Assembly: GCA_015487515.1 (NCBI GenBank)
Contig: WFPQ01000274.1
Coordinates: 1-6,159, forward strand
Direction: 5' to 3'
Source of the DNA: Hyphomicrobiales bacterium
GTDB taxonomy: Bacteria; Pseudomonadota; Alphaproteobacteria; Rhizobiales; Devosiaceae
DNA length: 6,159 bases
Part shown: positions 1 through 5,275 of the stretch, piece by piece
Layout of the letters: each line of letters begins with the position of its first letter
How positions within the stretch are numbered: position 1 is the stretch's first letter
Program-made: the position numbers and the translations under genes
Notes under the pieces: generated by a model
Seen by the model: the letters and a program-made list of their open reading frames with translations, nothing else
What the model was told of the DNA's origin: nothing
The model's database searches: none

Positions 1-906
1 ACCATAGAAATTCGCGAGGGGCGTGGGGTCGGGCCGAAAAAGGATCACATCAACCTGCACCTGGACCACCTGGACCCAAGGGTACTGGCCGAGAGGCTGC
101 CCGGAATTTCCGAAAGCGCCAAGATTTTTGCCGGGGTCGATCTGACGCGGGAGCCGATTCCGGTCATTCCCACGGCCCATTACAACATGGGAGGAATTCC
201 GACCAATTATCACGGAGAAGCACTGAATCCGACTCCGGACGATCCGGATGCAATAGTTCCGGGCCTGATGGCGGTCGGGGAGGCGGGGTGTGCTTCGGTG
301 CACGGGGCCAACCGGCTCGGCTCGAATTCCCTGATCGACCTGGTGGTGTTCGGGCGGGCGGCGGCAATCAGGGCCGGCAAGATCATCGACAGGAATGCTC
401 CGGTGCCCGAAGTCAATGAAATATCATTTGAAAAGATCATCGAGCGTTTCGAGCGCATGCGCAACGCCAATGGCAGGTATGCCACGGCAGAGTTGCGTGA
501 TCGCATGCAGGTCACCATGCAGGAGGATGCCGCGGTATTCAGAACCAGTGAAACCTTGGCCCAGGGGGTGAGCCGCATGCAGGAGATCCATAGGGACATG
601 GACCAGATAAGGGTCAGTGACCGCTCCATGATCTGGAATTCGGACCTGGTCGAAGCCCTGGAACTGGACAATCTGATGGCCAATGCCCTGACCACCGTCG
701 TCAGCGCCGAGGCCCGCCAGGAAAGCAGGGGGGCCCATGCCCGGGAAGATTTTGCGGAACGGGACGACAAGAACTGGCGCAAGCATACGCTGGCAAGGAT
801 GGATGAGAACGGCCAGGTTGCCTTGAGCTATCGTCCGGTGCATGTTGATACCCTGAGCGATGGCATAGACATGGAGAAGATCGCCCCGAAGAAGCGGGTA
901 TATTGA
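1..906 (+). CDS. sdhA: Succinate dehydrogenase flavoprotein subunit, C-terminal half (partial)
   Basis: SdhA carries covalent FAD and oxidises succinate to fumarate at the cytoplasmic face of complex II, passing electrons to SdhB. The reading frame is open from base 1 to a TGA at 904-906, giving 301 residues, about half of a usual protein of roughly 610. Visible family blocks, numbered locally, are [18 protein letters not shown] (about 4-21), [15 protein letters not shown] (55-69) and [30 protein letters not shown] (91-120). By alignment with E. coli SdhA, His60 corresponds to active-site His354 and Arg105 to Arg399. Glu94 lies in the FAD-binding VGE segment. The C-terminus ends IAPKKRVY, the usual family ending. 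The FAD-attachment histidine and the Rossmann part lie upstream, outside the window. The frame is intact. Identity is essentially certain. Confidence 0.98.
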   Translation, partial: TIEIREGRGVGPKKDHINLHLDHLDPRVLAERLPGISESAKIFAGVDLTREPIPVIPTAHYNMGGIPTNYHGEALNPTPDDPDAIVPGLMAVGEAGCASVHGANRLGSNSLIDLVVFGRAAAIRAGKIIDRNAPVPEVNEISFEKIIERFERMRNANGRYATAELRDRMQVTMQEDAAVFRTSETLAQGVSRMQEIHRDMDQIRVSDRSMIWNSDLVEALELDNLMANALTTVVSAEARQESRGAHAREDFAERDDKNWRKHTLARMDENGQVALSYRPVHVDTLSDGIDMEKIAPKKRVY

Positions 907-941
907 AGGGATATCGCCGGGCAGCAAGTCTGGACGGATCT

Positions 942-1019
942 TTGAGTTCCGGAACATCAGGGGCGGGAAACCGGGGCTTTGAAATATTGAAGTTTGGGAA
1001 TATCGAAATTTGGGAACAT
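942..1019 (+). repeat. Degenerate short repeats in the spacer after sdhA
   Basis: Two adjacent 17-nt words, TTGAAGTTTGGGAATAT (987-1003) and TCGAAATTTGGGAACAT (1003-1019), repeat with a 16-nt period and differ at four positions. A more distant relative, TTGAGTTCCGGAACAT, lies at 942-957. They fall in the 276-nt spacer 907-1182, where I see no convincing gene. An open frame runs through from 994 into the next gene, but its peptide looks random. The words could be decayed repeats or operator half-sites. No function is claimed. Confidence 0.35.
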
Positions 1020-1154
1020 GAATGACGGGCCGGTAAAAAGCCGGGGAAAAGAGAATTTTTCGGGGACGGACTTCAGGTTTGTCCGGATAACGGATTTGCG
1101 GCGGAGTTTCTTGGAGAGCGGGTTTGTTGAAGGTGTGGCTTTTCAAGAGAGGAC

Positions 1155-1178
1155 AACAGGAGAGAGAACAGGAGAGAG
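1155..1178 (+). promoter_or_regulatory. Perfectly duplicated 12-nt ribosome-binding segment
   Basis: The 12-mer AACAGGAGAGAG occurs twice in tandem without mismatch (1155-1166 and 1167-1178). Each copy contains an AGGAG Shine-Dalgarno core. The second copy puts its GGAG at 1171-1174, a normal 8 nt before the ATG at 1183. The first puts it about 20 nt away. This fixes the start of the small secreted protein at 1183 rather than at the upstream in-frame codon at 994. The extra copy may act as a standby site or simply reflect slippage. Confidence 0.7.
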
Positions 1179-1182
1179 TGGA

Positions 1183-1452
1183 ATGAAAAAGATCGTATTG
1201 TCAGGACTTGTTGCAACGGGCATGGTGCTTTCGCTTACATCGGTGGCCCCGGCTCATACATTGCGTGAATGCATGGTGGAAAAGGCCGGCGCCGACCTGA
1301 CCGAAGCCCAGATGGCTCTTTTCAAGGCCCATGGGGACGGGGAAATCAATATTCTTTCAACGGCCCTGGAAAACAGGATGAACCCGCTGGATATCGCCAA
1401 GGTTCATGCGGCATTGTGGGCCACGGGGGCGTCCTGCTCCCTGAAAAGGTAG
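1183..1452 (+). CDS. Small exported two-cysteine protein of unknown family, between sdhA and sdhB
   Basis: This 89-residue protein is not one I recognise. Residues 1-24 form a typical Sec signal peptide: Lys2-Lys3, a hydrophobic core of about 4-18, then an Ala22-Pro23-Ala24 signal peptidase I site, predicting a mature protein of 65 residues starting HTLREC. The lipobox is absent, so a soluble periplasmic or secreted product is expected. The mature part looks helical, with heptad-like ADLTEAQMALFKAH and NPLDIAKVHAALWATG stretches. It has exactly two cysteines, Cys30 and Cys85, near its two ends, which could form one disulfide closing the domain. The ATG at 1183 is chosen because of the strong AGGAG 8 nt upstream and because the signal peptide begins there. 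The gene splits sdhA from sdhB on the same strand, so co-transcription is possible, though the 276-nt spacer may give it its own promoter. Coding status is well supported. Function is unknown. Confidence 0.8.
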   Translation: MKKIVLSGLVATGMVLSLTSVAPAHTLRECMVEKAGADLTEAQMALFKAHGDGEINILSTALENRMNPLDIAKVHAALWATGASCSLKR

Positions 1453-1478
1453 AGGGGCGGCAGCCCATTGAAAGATTG

Positions 1479-1500
1479 CGGCCGCCGCATGCGGCGGCCG
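1479..1500 (+). other. Perfect 22-nt GC-rich palindrome upstream of sdhB
   Basis: The 22 bases are an exact inverted repeat. As RNA they form a 9-bp stem, CGGCCGCCG with CGGCGGCCG, closed by a CATG loop. It lies 26 nt after the stop of the small secreted gene and 33 nt before the sdhB ATG. No T tract follows, so it is a poor intrinsic terminator. A role in mRNA processing, 3'-end protection or partial attenuation is possible but inferred. As DNA it could also be a dyad protein-binding site. Confidence 0.7.
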
Positions 1501-1533
1501 TTGCCGGTTGAATCAGAAAACAGAATTGATCCC

Positions 1534-2310
1534 ATGGTCGAATTGAAGCTTCCGAAAGAATCCAGGCCGACAGAAGGCAGGACCTGGCCAAGGCCCGGCG
1601 GGGAAAACATCCAGGAATACCGGATTTACAGATATGACCCGGACGGCGGGCAAAATCCGCGCATCGATACCTTTTATGTGGATACGGGCGATTGCGGCCC
1701 CATGGTGCTGGACGGGCTGTTGTGGATCAAGAACAATGTGGACCCGACCCTGACCCTGAGGCGTTCCTGCCGGGAGGGGGTCTGCGGGTCTTGTGCCATG
1801 AATATCGATGGACTCAATACCCTTGCCTGCACGAAAAGTGCCGATGAGATTTCCGGGGCCGTCCGGGTGTTTCCACTGCCGCACATGAAAGTGATCAAGG
1901 ACCTGGTGCCCGACCTGGAAAATTTCTTTGCCCAGCACCGTTCGATCGAGCCGTGGCTGAAAACCAGCACCCCGGCCCCGGGGGACGAGTGGAAGCAGTC
2001 GGAAAACGAGCGGGCAAGGCTGGACGGGCTTTATGAATGCATTCTTTGCGCCTGCTGCTCCACCTCATGCCCGAGCTATTGGTGGAACGGGGAACGCTAT
2101 CTGGGCCCGGCAGTCCTGTTGCAGGCCTATCGCTGGCTGATCGACAGCCGGGACGAGGCAACCGGTGAGCGGCTGGACAATCTGGAAGATCCGTTCAGGC
2201 TCTATCGCTGCCATACCATCATGAATTGTTCCAATACCTGCCCCAAGGGCCTCAATCCGGCCAGGGCAATAGTTGAAATAAAGAAAATGATGGTCGAGAG
2301 ACGGGTCTAG
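1534..2310 (+). CDS. sdhB: Succinate dehydrogenase iron-sulfur subunit
   Basis: SdhB passes electrons from SdhA FAD through [2Fe-2S], [4Fe-4S] and [3Fe-4S] clusters to ubiquinone at the membrane anchor SdhCD. The 258-residue length is normal. The N-terminal ferredoxin domain ligates [2Fe-2S] through Cys79, Cys84, Cys87 and Cys99 ([17 protein letters not shown]). The C-terminal domain has Cys169, Cys172, Cys175 and Cys236 for [4Fe-4S], and Cys179, Cys226 and Cys232 for [3Fe-4S] ([30 protein letters not shown]). Trp184 matches the E. coli quinone-site Trp164. All cluster ligands are present. The ATG at 1534 is chosen because rhizobial homologues begin MVELxLPKxS. An upstream in-frame TTG at 1468 and ATG at 1489 would add an unrelated Arg-rich stretch that runs through the palindrome. 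No good Shine-Dalgarno precedes 1534, which is odd for a major subunit. The separation from sdhA by a small gene is also unusual. Confidence 0.98.
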   Translation: MVELKLPKESRPTEGRTWPRPGGENIQEYRIYRYDPDGGQNPRIDTFYVDTGDCGPMVLDGLLWIKNNVDPTLTLRRSCREGVCGSCAMNIDGLNTLACTKSADEISGAVRVFPLPHMKVIKDLVPDLENFFAQHRSIEPWLKTSTPAPGDEWKQSENERARLDGLYECILCACCSTSCPSYWWNGERYLGPAVLLQAYRWLIDSRDEATGERLDNLEDPFRLYRCHTIMNCSNTCPKGLNPARAIVEIKKMMVERRV

Positions 2311-2321
2311 GTCCGGACCCC

Positions 2322-2346
2322 AGGGCAAGACAAAAGGGAAGACAAA
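2322..2346 (+). repeat. Near-perfect tandem duplication after sdhB
   Basis: AGGGCAAGACAAA (2322-2334) is followed directly by AGGGAAGACAAA (2335-2346), which is identical except for one missing C. The pair lies 11 nt after the sdhB stop. It resembles in size the 12-nt duplication before the small secreted gene and suggests replication slippage. No function is inferred. Confidence 0.6.
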
Positions 2347-2354
2347 TTGATCAC

Positions 2355-2411
2355 ATACGCCCGGAAACTGGGACCGCTTCAGTCCGGTTTTGTCAGGGCT
2401 TCTGGGCGTAT
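2355..2411 (+). other. Nested inverted repeats between sdhB and the DUF2007-like gene
   Basis: An outer perfect 8-bp pair, ATACGCCC (2355-2362) with GGGCGTAT (2404-2411), encloses an inner hairpin. In the inner hairpin AAACTGGGAC (2365-2374) pairs with GTCCGGTTT (2382-2390), with one bulged G, one G-U pair and a 7-nt loop. The inner stem is followed by TG rather than a clear T tract, so it is at best a weak terminator for sdhB. The combined 57-nt fold could be a 3'-UTR element of sdhB, a leader element of the next gene, or a DNA dyad. The structure was found by eye and not energy-scored. Confidence 0.45.
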
Positions 2412-2458
2412 ACATGTGTATTTTATACGTTTTAACCCGAAAGTGCTTCAGGATGGGC

Positions 2459-2680
2459 ATGGATAATCTTGAAATCATTCTCAATCATCATGATGCGGAT
2501 GTCTTAAGGGTGATCGTGGTGGCGTTAAGGGCCCATGGCTTTCATCCTTACGAGGGGGAATCCAGCGGACTGCCGGGACTTACCACGCCCAAGGGGGTGG
2601 GGGTGATGGTGCCAAGGGGAGAGGCGGAGGATGCAAGATTGCTGGCCATGGCATTGCTGGAAGAAATGGTCGGCGAATAA
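2459..2680 (+). CDS. Small DUF2007-like putative signal-transducing protein
   Basis: This is a 73-residue acidic cytoplasmic protein with no signal peptide or membrane segment. The pattern is an N-terminal beta strand (LEIILNHHD), a helix (ADVLRVIVVALRAHGF), a short strand and loop with PGLTTPKGVGVMVPR, then an acidic helix with EDARLLAMALLEEM. This order and the closing VPxxxxEDARxLL segment resemble the DUF2007 family of small putative signal-transducing proteins, whose function is not established. Common alphaproteobacterial members differ in the middle loop, so the family call is moderate. The ATG at 2459 is preferred because CAGG ends 6 nt before it. The ATG at 2453 directly abuts that AGG, and the upstream in-frame TTG at 2390 lies inside the inverted repeat. 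The gene stands alone between sdhB and a 500-nt gap. Confidence 0.7.
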   Translation: MDNLEIILNHHDADVLRVIVVALRAHGFHPYEGESSGLPGLTTPKGVGVMVPRGEAEDARLLAMALLEEMVGE

Positions 2681-2699
2681 TCCCCGCCCGGCCCTGGCG

Positions 2700-2725
2700 T
2701 CCGCTGATTCTGGCGGATCCGGCTT
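2700..2725 (+). terminator. Weak terminator candidate after the DUF2007-like gene
   Basis: TCCGC (2700-2704) pairs with GCGGA (2713-2717) around an 8-nt loop, 20 nt after the stop codon. The sequence continues ATCCGGCTTTTG, with only four T and several bases in between. The stem is short and the T tract poor, so this is a tentative call. Confidence 0.25.
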
Positions 2726-2851
2726 TTGAAAAATCCCTTCCTGCAGGCCCGGTGATGATGGATGGCAGGGCATGGGATGAAAGCGTGTGTGCGGGCCGGA
2801 TCATGGGGGGTGCCAGGAGTTTGTCCGGGCGGGAGGGTTTTTCATGTTTAT

Positions 2852-2880
2852 TTGCCATTGACCTAAAGGTGCCATATTCA
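2852..2880 (+). promoter_or_regulatory. Possible sigma-70-type promoter ahead of the lipoprotein gene
   Basis: TTGCCA (2852-2857) and TATTCA (2875-2880) are separated by 17 nt and resemble -35 and -10 boxes. A second -35-like word, TTGACC, sits inside the spacer at 2858-2863, overlapping the dyad ACCTAAAGGT. If used, transcription would begin near 2887 and give the lipoprotein gene a leader of about 300 nt. This rests on visual matching only. Confidence 0.25.
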
Positions 2881-3183
2881 GGTTCTTAAAGAGCCCGGGT
2901 GGCCCGGTTGGGTGTTGTTGAAACGGGATTGGCTGCATGGTGTCGCACGGGGCTGGCCAAATGGAATGAACTGGGCTAATAGGCCGGGCGAGAGCGGGAT
3001 GCCAAGGGAAGCATTTTGGCAGAAAAGGGTCCGGGGCGGTATGTTCATTTTGGATCATGATGTTTCTGTCGGGGCATGTTTCCACATGGTGGCGCGGGGT
3101 CAGGTGCATGGCCGCAGGCGGGCGATTTTCAGGGCAGGGACAACCATCATATCCCGGGCATAGTGAATTCATGGGCAGATGAA

Positions 3184-3849
3184 ATGAACAGCAAACATTA
3201 TTCAGCACTGAAACTGATGGCAGCTGCCGGACTTGTCGGGCTGGTTTCGGCCTGCGCCGGCTCATCGCCATTTTCGGACAGCAGGAGGCTTTCCAGCCCG
3301 CCGCCTTCCCTGCCTCCGGTTGCAAGTTCCCAGGTGCAGAGCAATGAATTGCCGCCATTGGGAAGCGAACTGGAGCCGGACCCGATGCTTGCGGAGCAGA
3401 ATGGCTCCCAGGTGCCGGGCTTTCCGGTTGATGGCCTGGTTTCGCGGGATCCGATGCTGGCCTCGAACCAGGTGGGCAATGACCAGGCGGGTGCCGATGG
3501 CTCGTTCGTGGTAATAGATTCGACGGGAACGCCAACCAACGTGCAGCCCCGGGACCTGGGGGGCAGCCTGACGGTTCAGAACATGCTCGGGGTCTGGACG
3601 GTCATTTCGGGGGCAGATACCTGCCGTGTCAATCTTACCCAGACCATAAAGCAGGGAACCGACCGGAACCGGGCATCGGCTCCCAATTGTTCGATAAGTG
3701 TACTGGCATCCCTGGCATCGTGGAAACTGGTGGGCTCCCAGGTGCAGTTTTTCAATGACAGCGGCCAGATAATCGGGACCATGTTGCGCAGTGGCAACCG
3801 TTTCATAGGGACCCTGGCCGGTGGTCAGGGAATTTCCATGGCCGGCTGA
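3184..3849 (+). CDS. omp19: Omp19-like outer-membrane lipoprotein, AprI/Inh-type protease inhibitor
   Basis: The protein has 221 residues. Residues 1-23 form a lipoprotein signal peptide ending in the lipobox Val21-Ser-Ala-Cys24. Ala25 at +2 (not Asp) predicts sorting to the outer membrane. A long Pro/Ser/Gln-rich linker (about 25-128) leads to a C-terminal domain (about 129-221) with the order LTVQNMLGVWTV, DTCRVNL, NCSISVLASLASW, QVQFFNDSGQIIGTM and RFIGTLAGGQGISM. This matches Brucella Omp19 and the Inh metalloprotease-inhibitor beta-barrel fold. Cys147 and Cys169 likely form the family disulfide. Brucella Omp19 (177 residues) is reported to inhibit host proteases. The same role here is inferred. 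The linker is longer than in Brucella and contains a DPMLA repeat. The ATG at 3184 starts the signal peptide. Longer in-frame starts back to 3076 would bury it. The Shine-Dalgarno is weak. zapE and mdh follow, as recalled from Brucella. Confidence 0.9.
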   Translation: MNSKHYSALKLMAAAGLVGLVSACAGSSPFSDSRRLSSPPPSLPPVASSQVQSNELPPLGSELEPDPMLAEQNGSQVPGFPVDGLVSRDPMLASNQVGNDQAGADGSFVVIDSTGTPTNVQPRDLGGSLTVQNMLGVWTVISGADTCRVNLTQTIKQGTDRNRASAPNCSISVLASLASWKLVGSQVQFFNDSGQIIGTMLRSGNRFIGTLAGGQGISMAG

Positions 3850-3866
3850 TCCGGCAGTAGTGTTCA

Positions 3867-3880
3867 GGCCGGTACCGGCC
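3867..3880 (+). terminator. Palindromic hairpin, possible terminator of the lipoprotein gene
   Basis: GGCCGGTACCGGCC is a perfect 14-nt palindrome that starts 18 nt after the lipoprotein stop codon. As RNA it gives a 5-bp GC stem with a GTAC loop. It is followed by GGTTGGTTTTGG, a broken T-rich tail. A second short stem, GCCGG (3841-3845) with CCGGC (3851-3855), spans the stop codon. Termination is plausible but would be weak, and read-through into zapE is possible. Confidence 0.4.
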
Positions 3881-3959
3881 GGTTGGTTTTGGTGGCGGCA
3901 GATTTCATTGTTGGTTGATTCCGTGGTTGCCTGGGGATCAGATTGGGCGGATTCGGGTT

Positions 3960-5138
3960 TTGAAGGCAGATTTACCTAAAGCGTGTCCGGGACTGCTGTC
4001 ACGGTATGAAGGCCTGGTAAGGGAAGGGGTGCTGGTGCCGGACCCGGCCCAGCGCCCGGCGATGCTGGCCCTGGAGGAACTGGGGCTGGCCCTGGAAAAA
4101 AAGCCCAGGCCAAGGGGGATTCTGGGGAGGTTGCTGTCCAGAAGGGCTCCTTCTCCAAGGGGGCTTTATATCTGGGGTGATGTGGGGCGGGGCAAGACCC
4201 TGCTGATGGACATGTTTTTCGAAGGGGTGCAAATTGCTGACAAGCGGCGGGTACATTTCCATGAATTCATGGCGGAACTGCACCAGGACATAGCCGAAAT
4301 CAGGCAGGGTCACGCTAATGGCAATGATGATCTGGGGGGGCGGGATCCGATCGGCATGGCAGTCAGGCCGATAATCGAATCAACTTCATTGTTGTGTTTT
4401 GATGAATTTCACGTTTCCGACATAACCAATGCGATGATCCTGGGGCGCCTGTTTCAAAGGCTTTTCGATGGAGGGGTGGTGGTGGTGGCAACCTCAAATG
4501 TTGCACCGGACCGGCTTTATCATAACGGATTGAACCGGCAACTGTTTCTGCCCTTCATCGAATTGCTGAAAAAAAATTGCCGGGTTCTGCATCTGCAGGC
4601 GCAAAAGGATTACCGGCTGGACAGGCTGAGTGCCCGGCCGGTATTTCATTTTGGCGACAGGGATAAGGTTGCAGCAGAGCTTGAAAGACACTGGCGGGAC
4701 CTTACGGGGGGCAAGGGAAAGCAAACCGTTGTCCGGGTTCCGGGCAGGGAAATATCTGTGCCCGAGGCCGGAATGGGGTGTGCCCGTTTTGCATTTGCCG
4801 ATCTTTGCGAAAAACCCCTGGGGGCACGGGATTACCTGGTCATAAGCCATTGTTTCCATACCCTGATGATCGAGGGCATACCGGTATTTGATGCCAGCAA
4901 TTCTAATGCGGCCAAGCGGTTCATCATCCTGATCGACACCCTTTATGACAGGGGGGTCAAGCTGGTGGCCGGCTTCGATGAAAGCCTGTTGGGGGGGGAA
5001 CTGGAAAGGCTTTCGGGGGACAAGAACACGGCTTTTGAATTCAGGCGTACCATTTCGCGATTAAGGGAAATGGCCTCGTCCGGGTATCTGGCCCGGGAAC
5101 TGTCAGACCAGGTATGTGATCCGGGAAACGGGTCCTGA
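3960..5138 (+). CDS. zapE: Cell division protein ZapE, AFG1-family AAA+ ATPase
   Basis: ZapE (bacterial AFG1/LACE1 relative) is a P-loop ATPase associated with the division ring, where in E. coli it affects FtsZ bundling. The 392 residues from the chosen start fit the family. Walker A is GDVGRGKT (73-80), Walker B LLCFDEF (144-150), and a sensor-1-like ATSN sits at 177-180. The family blocks HFHEFMAELH (99-108), DITNAMILGRLF (154-165), DRLYHNGLNRQLFLPFI (184-200), ARFAFADLCEKPLGARDYL (275-293) and NAAKRFIILIDTLYD (316-330) are all present. No in-frame ATG exists before the conserved N-terminal SRYEGLVREG, so translation must use TTG. The codon at 3960, with GGGCGGA about 9 nt upstream, gives the most typical N-terminus. 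TTG at 3915 or 3927 is possible, and the in-frame stop at 3858 bounds it. A G8 run at 4991-4998 and a G7 run at 4334-4340 lie within the gene, but the frame is intact. Confidence 0.95.
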   Translation: MKADLPKACPGLLSRYEGLVREGVLVPDPAQRPAMLALEELGLALEKKPRPRGILGRLLSRRAPSPRGLYIWGDVGRGKTLLMDMFFEGVQIADKRRVHFHEFMAELHQDIAEIRQGHANGNDDLGGRDPIGMAVRPIIESTSLLCFDEFHVSDITNAMILGRLFQRLFDGGVVVVATSNVAPDRLYHNGLNRQLFLPFIELLKKNCRVLHLQAQKDYRLDRLSARPVFHFGDRDKVAAELERHWRDLTGGKGKQTVVRVPGREISVPEAGMGCARFAFADLCEKPLGARDYLVISHCFHTLMIEGIPVFDASNSNAAKRFIILIDTLYDRGVKLVAGFDESLLGGELERLSGDKNTAFEFRRTISRLREMASSGYLARELSDQVCDPGNGS

Positions 5139-5213
5139 TTTTGTGGGGGAATTCAAAGATGTCAGTAGAAGTCCTGATAAATGCCATGTAAACAGCGGCA
5201 GGATCTTTCTACA

Positions 5214-5246
5214 GGGTTTTTAATGGTCCAAAACCCCCGGTTTTTG
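5214..5246 (+). terminator. Overlapping alternative hairpins in the zapE-mdh spacer
   Basis: GGGTTTT (5214-5220) pairs with AAAACCC (5230-5236) around a 9-nt loop. AAAACC (5230-5235) can instead pair with GGTTTT (5239-5244) around CCC. The two stems share the central strand and exclude each other. The C5 run 5234-5238 could also pair with the G8 run at 5255-5262. Five T at 5241-5245 follow the first stem, so it may end zapE transcripts, about 75 nt past the stop. The arrangement is formally like an attenuator, but the stems are AT-rich and unscored. Confidence 0.4.
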
Positions 5247-5273
5247 TTGCTTATGGGGGGGGAGGCGTTTAAT
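5244..5273 (+). promoter_or_regulatory. Possible mdh promoter with a G8 run in its spacer
   Basis: TTGTTG (5244-5249) and TTTAAT (5268-5273) are spaced 18 nt apart. The -10 word matches TATAAT at five of six positions, and the -35 word at only three of six. The spacer contains eight consecutive G (5255-5262). A start near 5280 would give mdh a leader of about 38 nt. The overlap with the hairpins just upstream fits a zapE terminator followed by an mdh promoter. This is a visual call only. Confidence 0.35.
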
Positions 5274-5275
5274 GA

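Larger units (their letters stand above)
2681..3183. other. Gene-poor gap of about 500 nt
   Basis: I find no convincing gene here on either strand. A + strand frame at 2912-3163 (83 codons, TTG start) and a shorter one at 2758 encode low-complexity, unrecognised peptides without ribosome sites, and are not called. The stretch holds a weak hairpin just after the DUF2007-like gene, a possible promoter at 2852-2880, a short dyad ACCTAAAGGT at 2861-2870, and a GC-rich hairpin CCGGG-TGG-CCCGG at 2895-2907. A long untranslated leader for the lipoprotein gene, or an unannotated small RNA, would fit but is not shown. Confidence 0.5.

Noticed and set aside
210..1146. Long reverse-strand frames antisense to sdhA.
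   Set aside because: The sense strand encodes an unmistakable SdhA. The antisense products show no domain or start signal.
994..1182. In-frame N-terminal extension of the small secreted protein (start at 994).
   Set aside because: The extension reads as random sequence through the spacer repeats, while ATG 1183 has a strong ribosome site and begins a textbook signal peptide.
1479..1500. Palindrome as a rho-independent terminator for the small gene.
   Set aside because: No T tract follows the stem, so I list it only as a palindrome of unknown role.
2755..2890. A frame of about 44 codons starting with ATG-ATG in the 500-nt gap.
   Set aside because: It is short, has no clear Shine-Dalgarno sequence and no recognisable pattern, and overlaps the promoter-like words.
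2912..3163. An 83-codon + strand frame before the lipoprotein gene.
   Set aside because: It has a TTG start without a ribosome site, and an Arg/Gly/Trp-rich peptide with no recognisable domain. It is likely chance in GC-rich DNA.
2801..3535. Long reverse-strand frame of 244 codons.
   Set aside because: It is largely antisense to the lipoprotein gene and is rich in Pro, His and Ser, typical of a shadow frame in GC-rich DNA.
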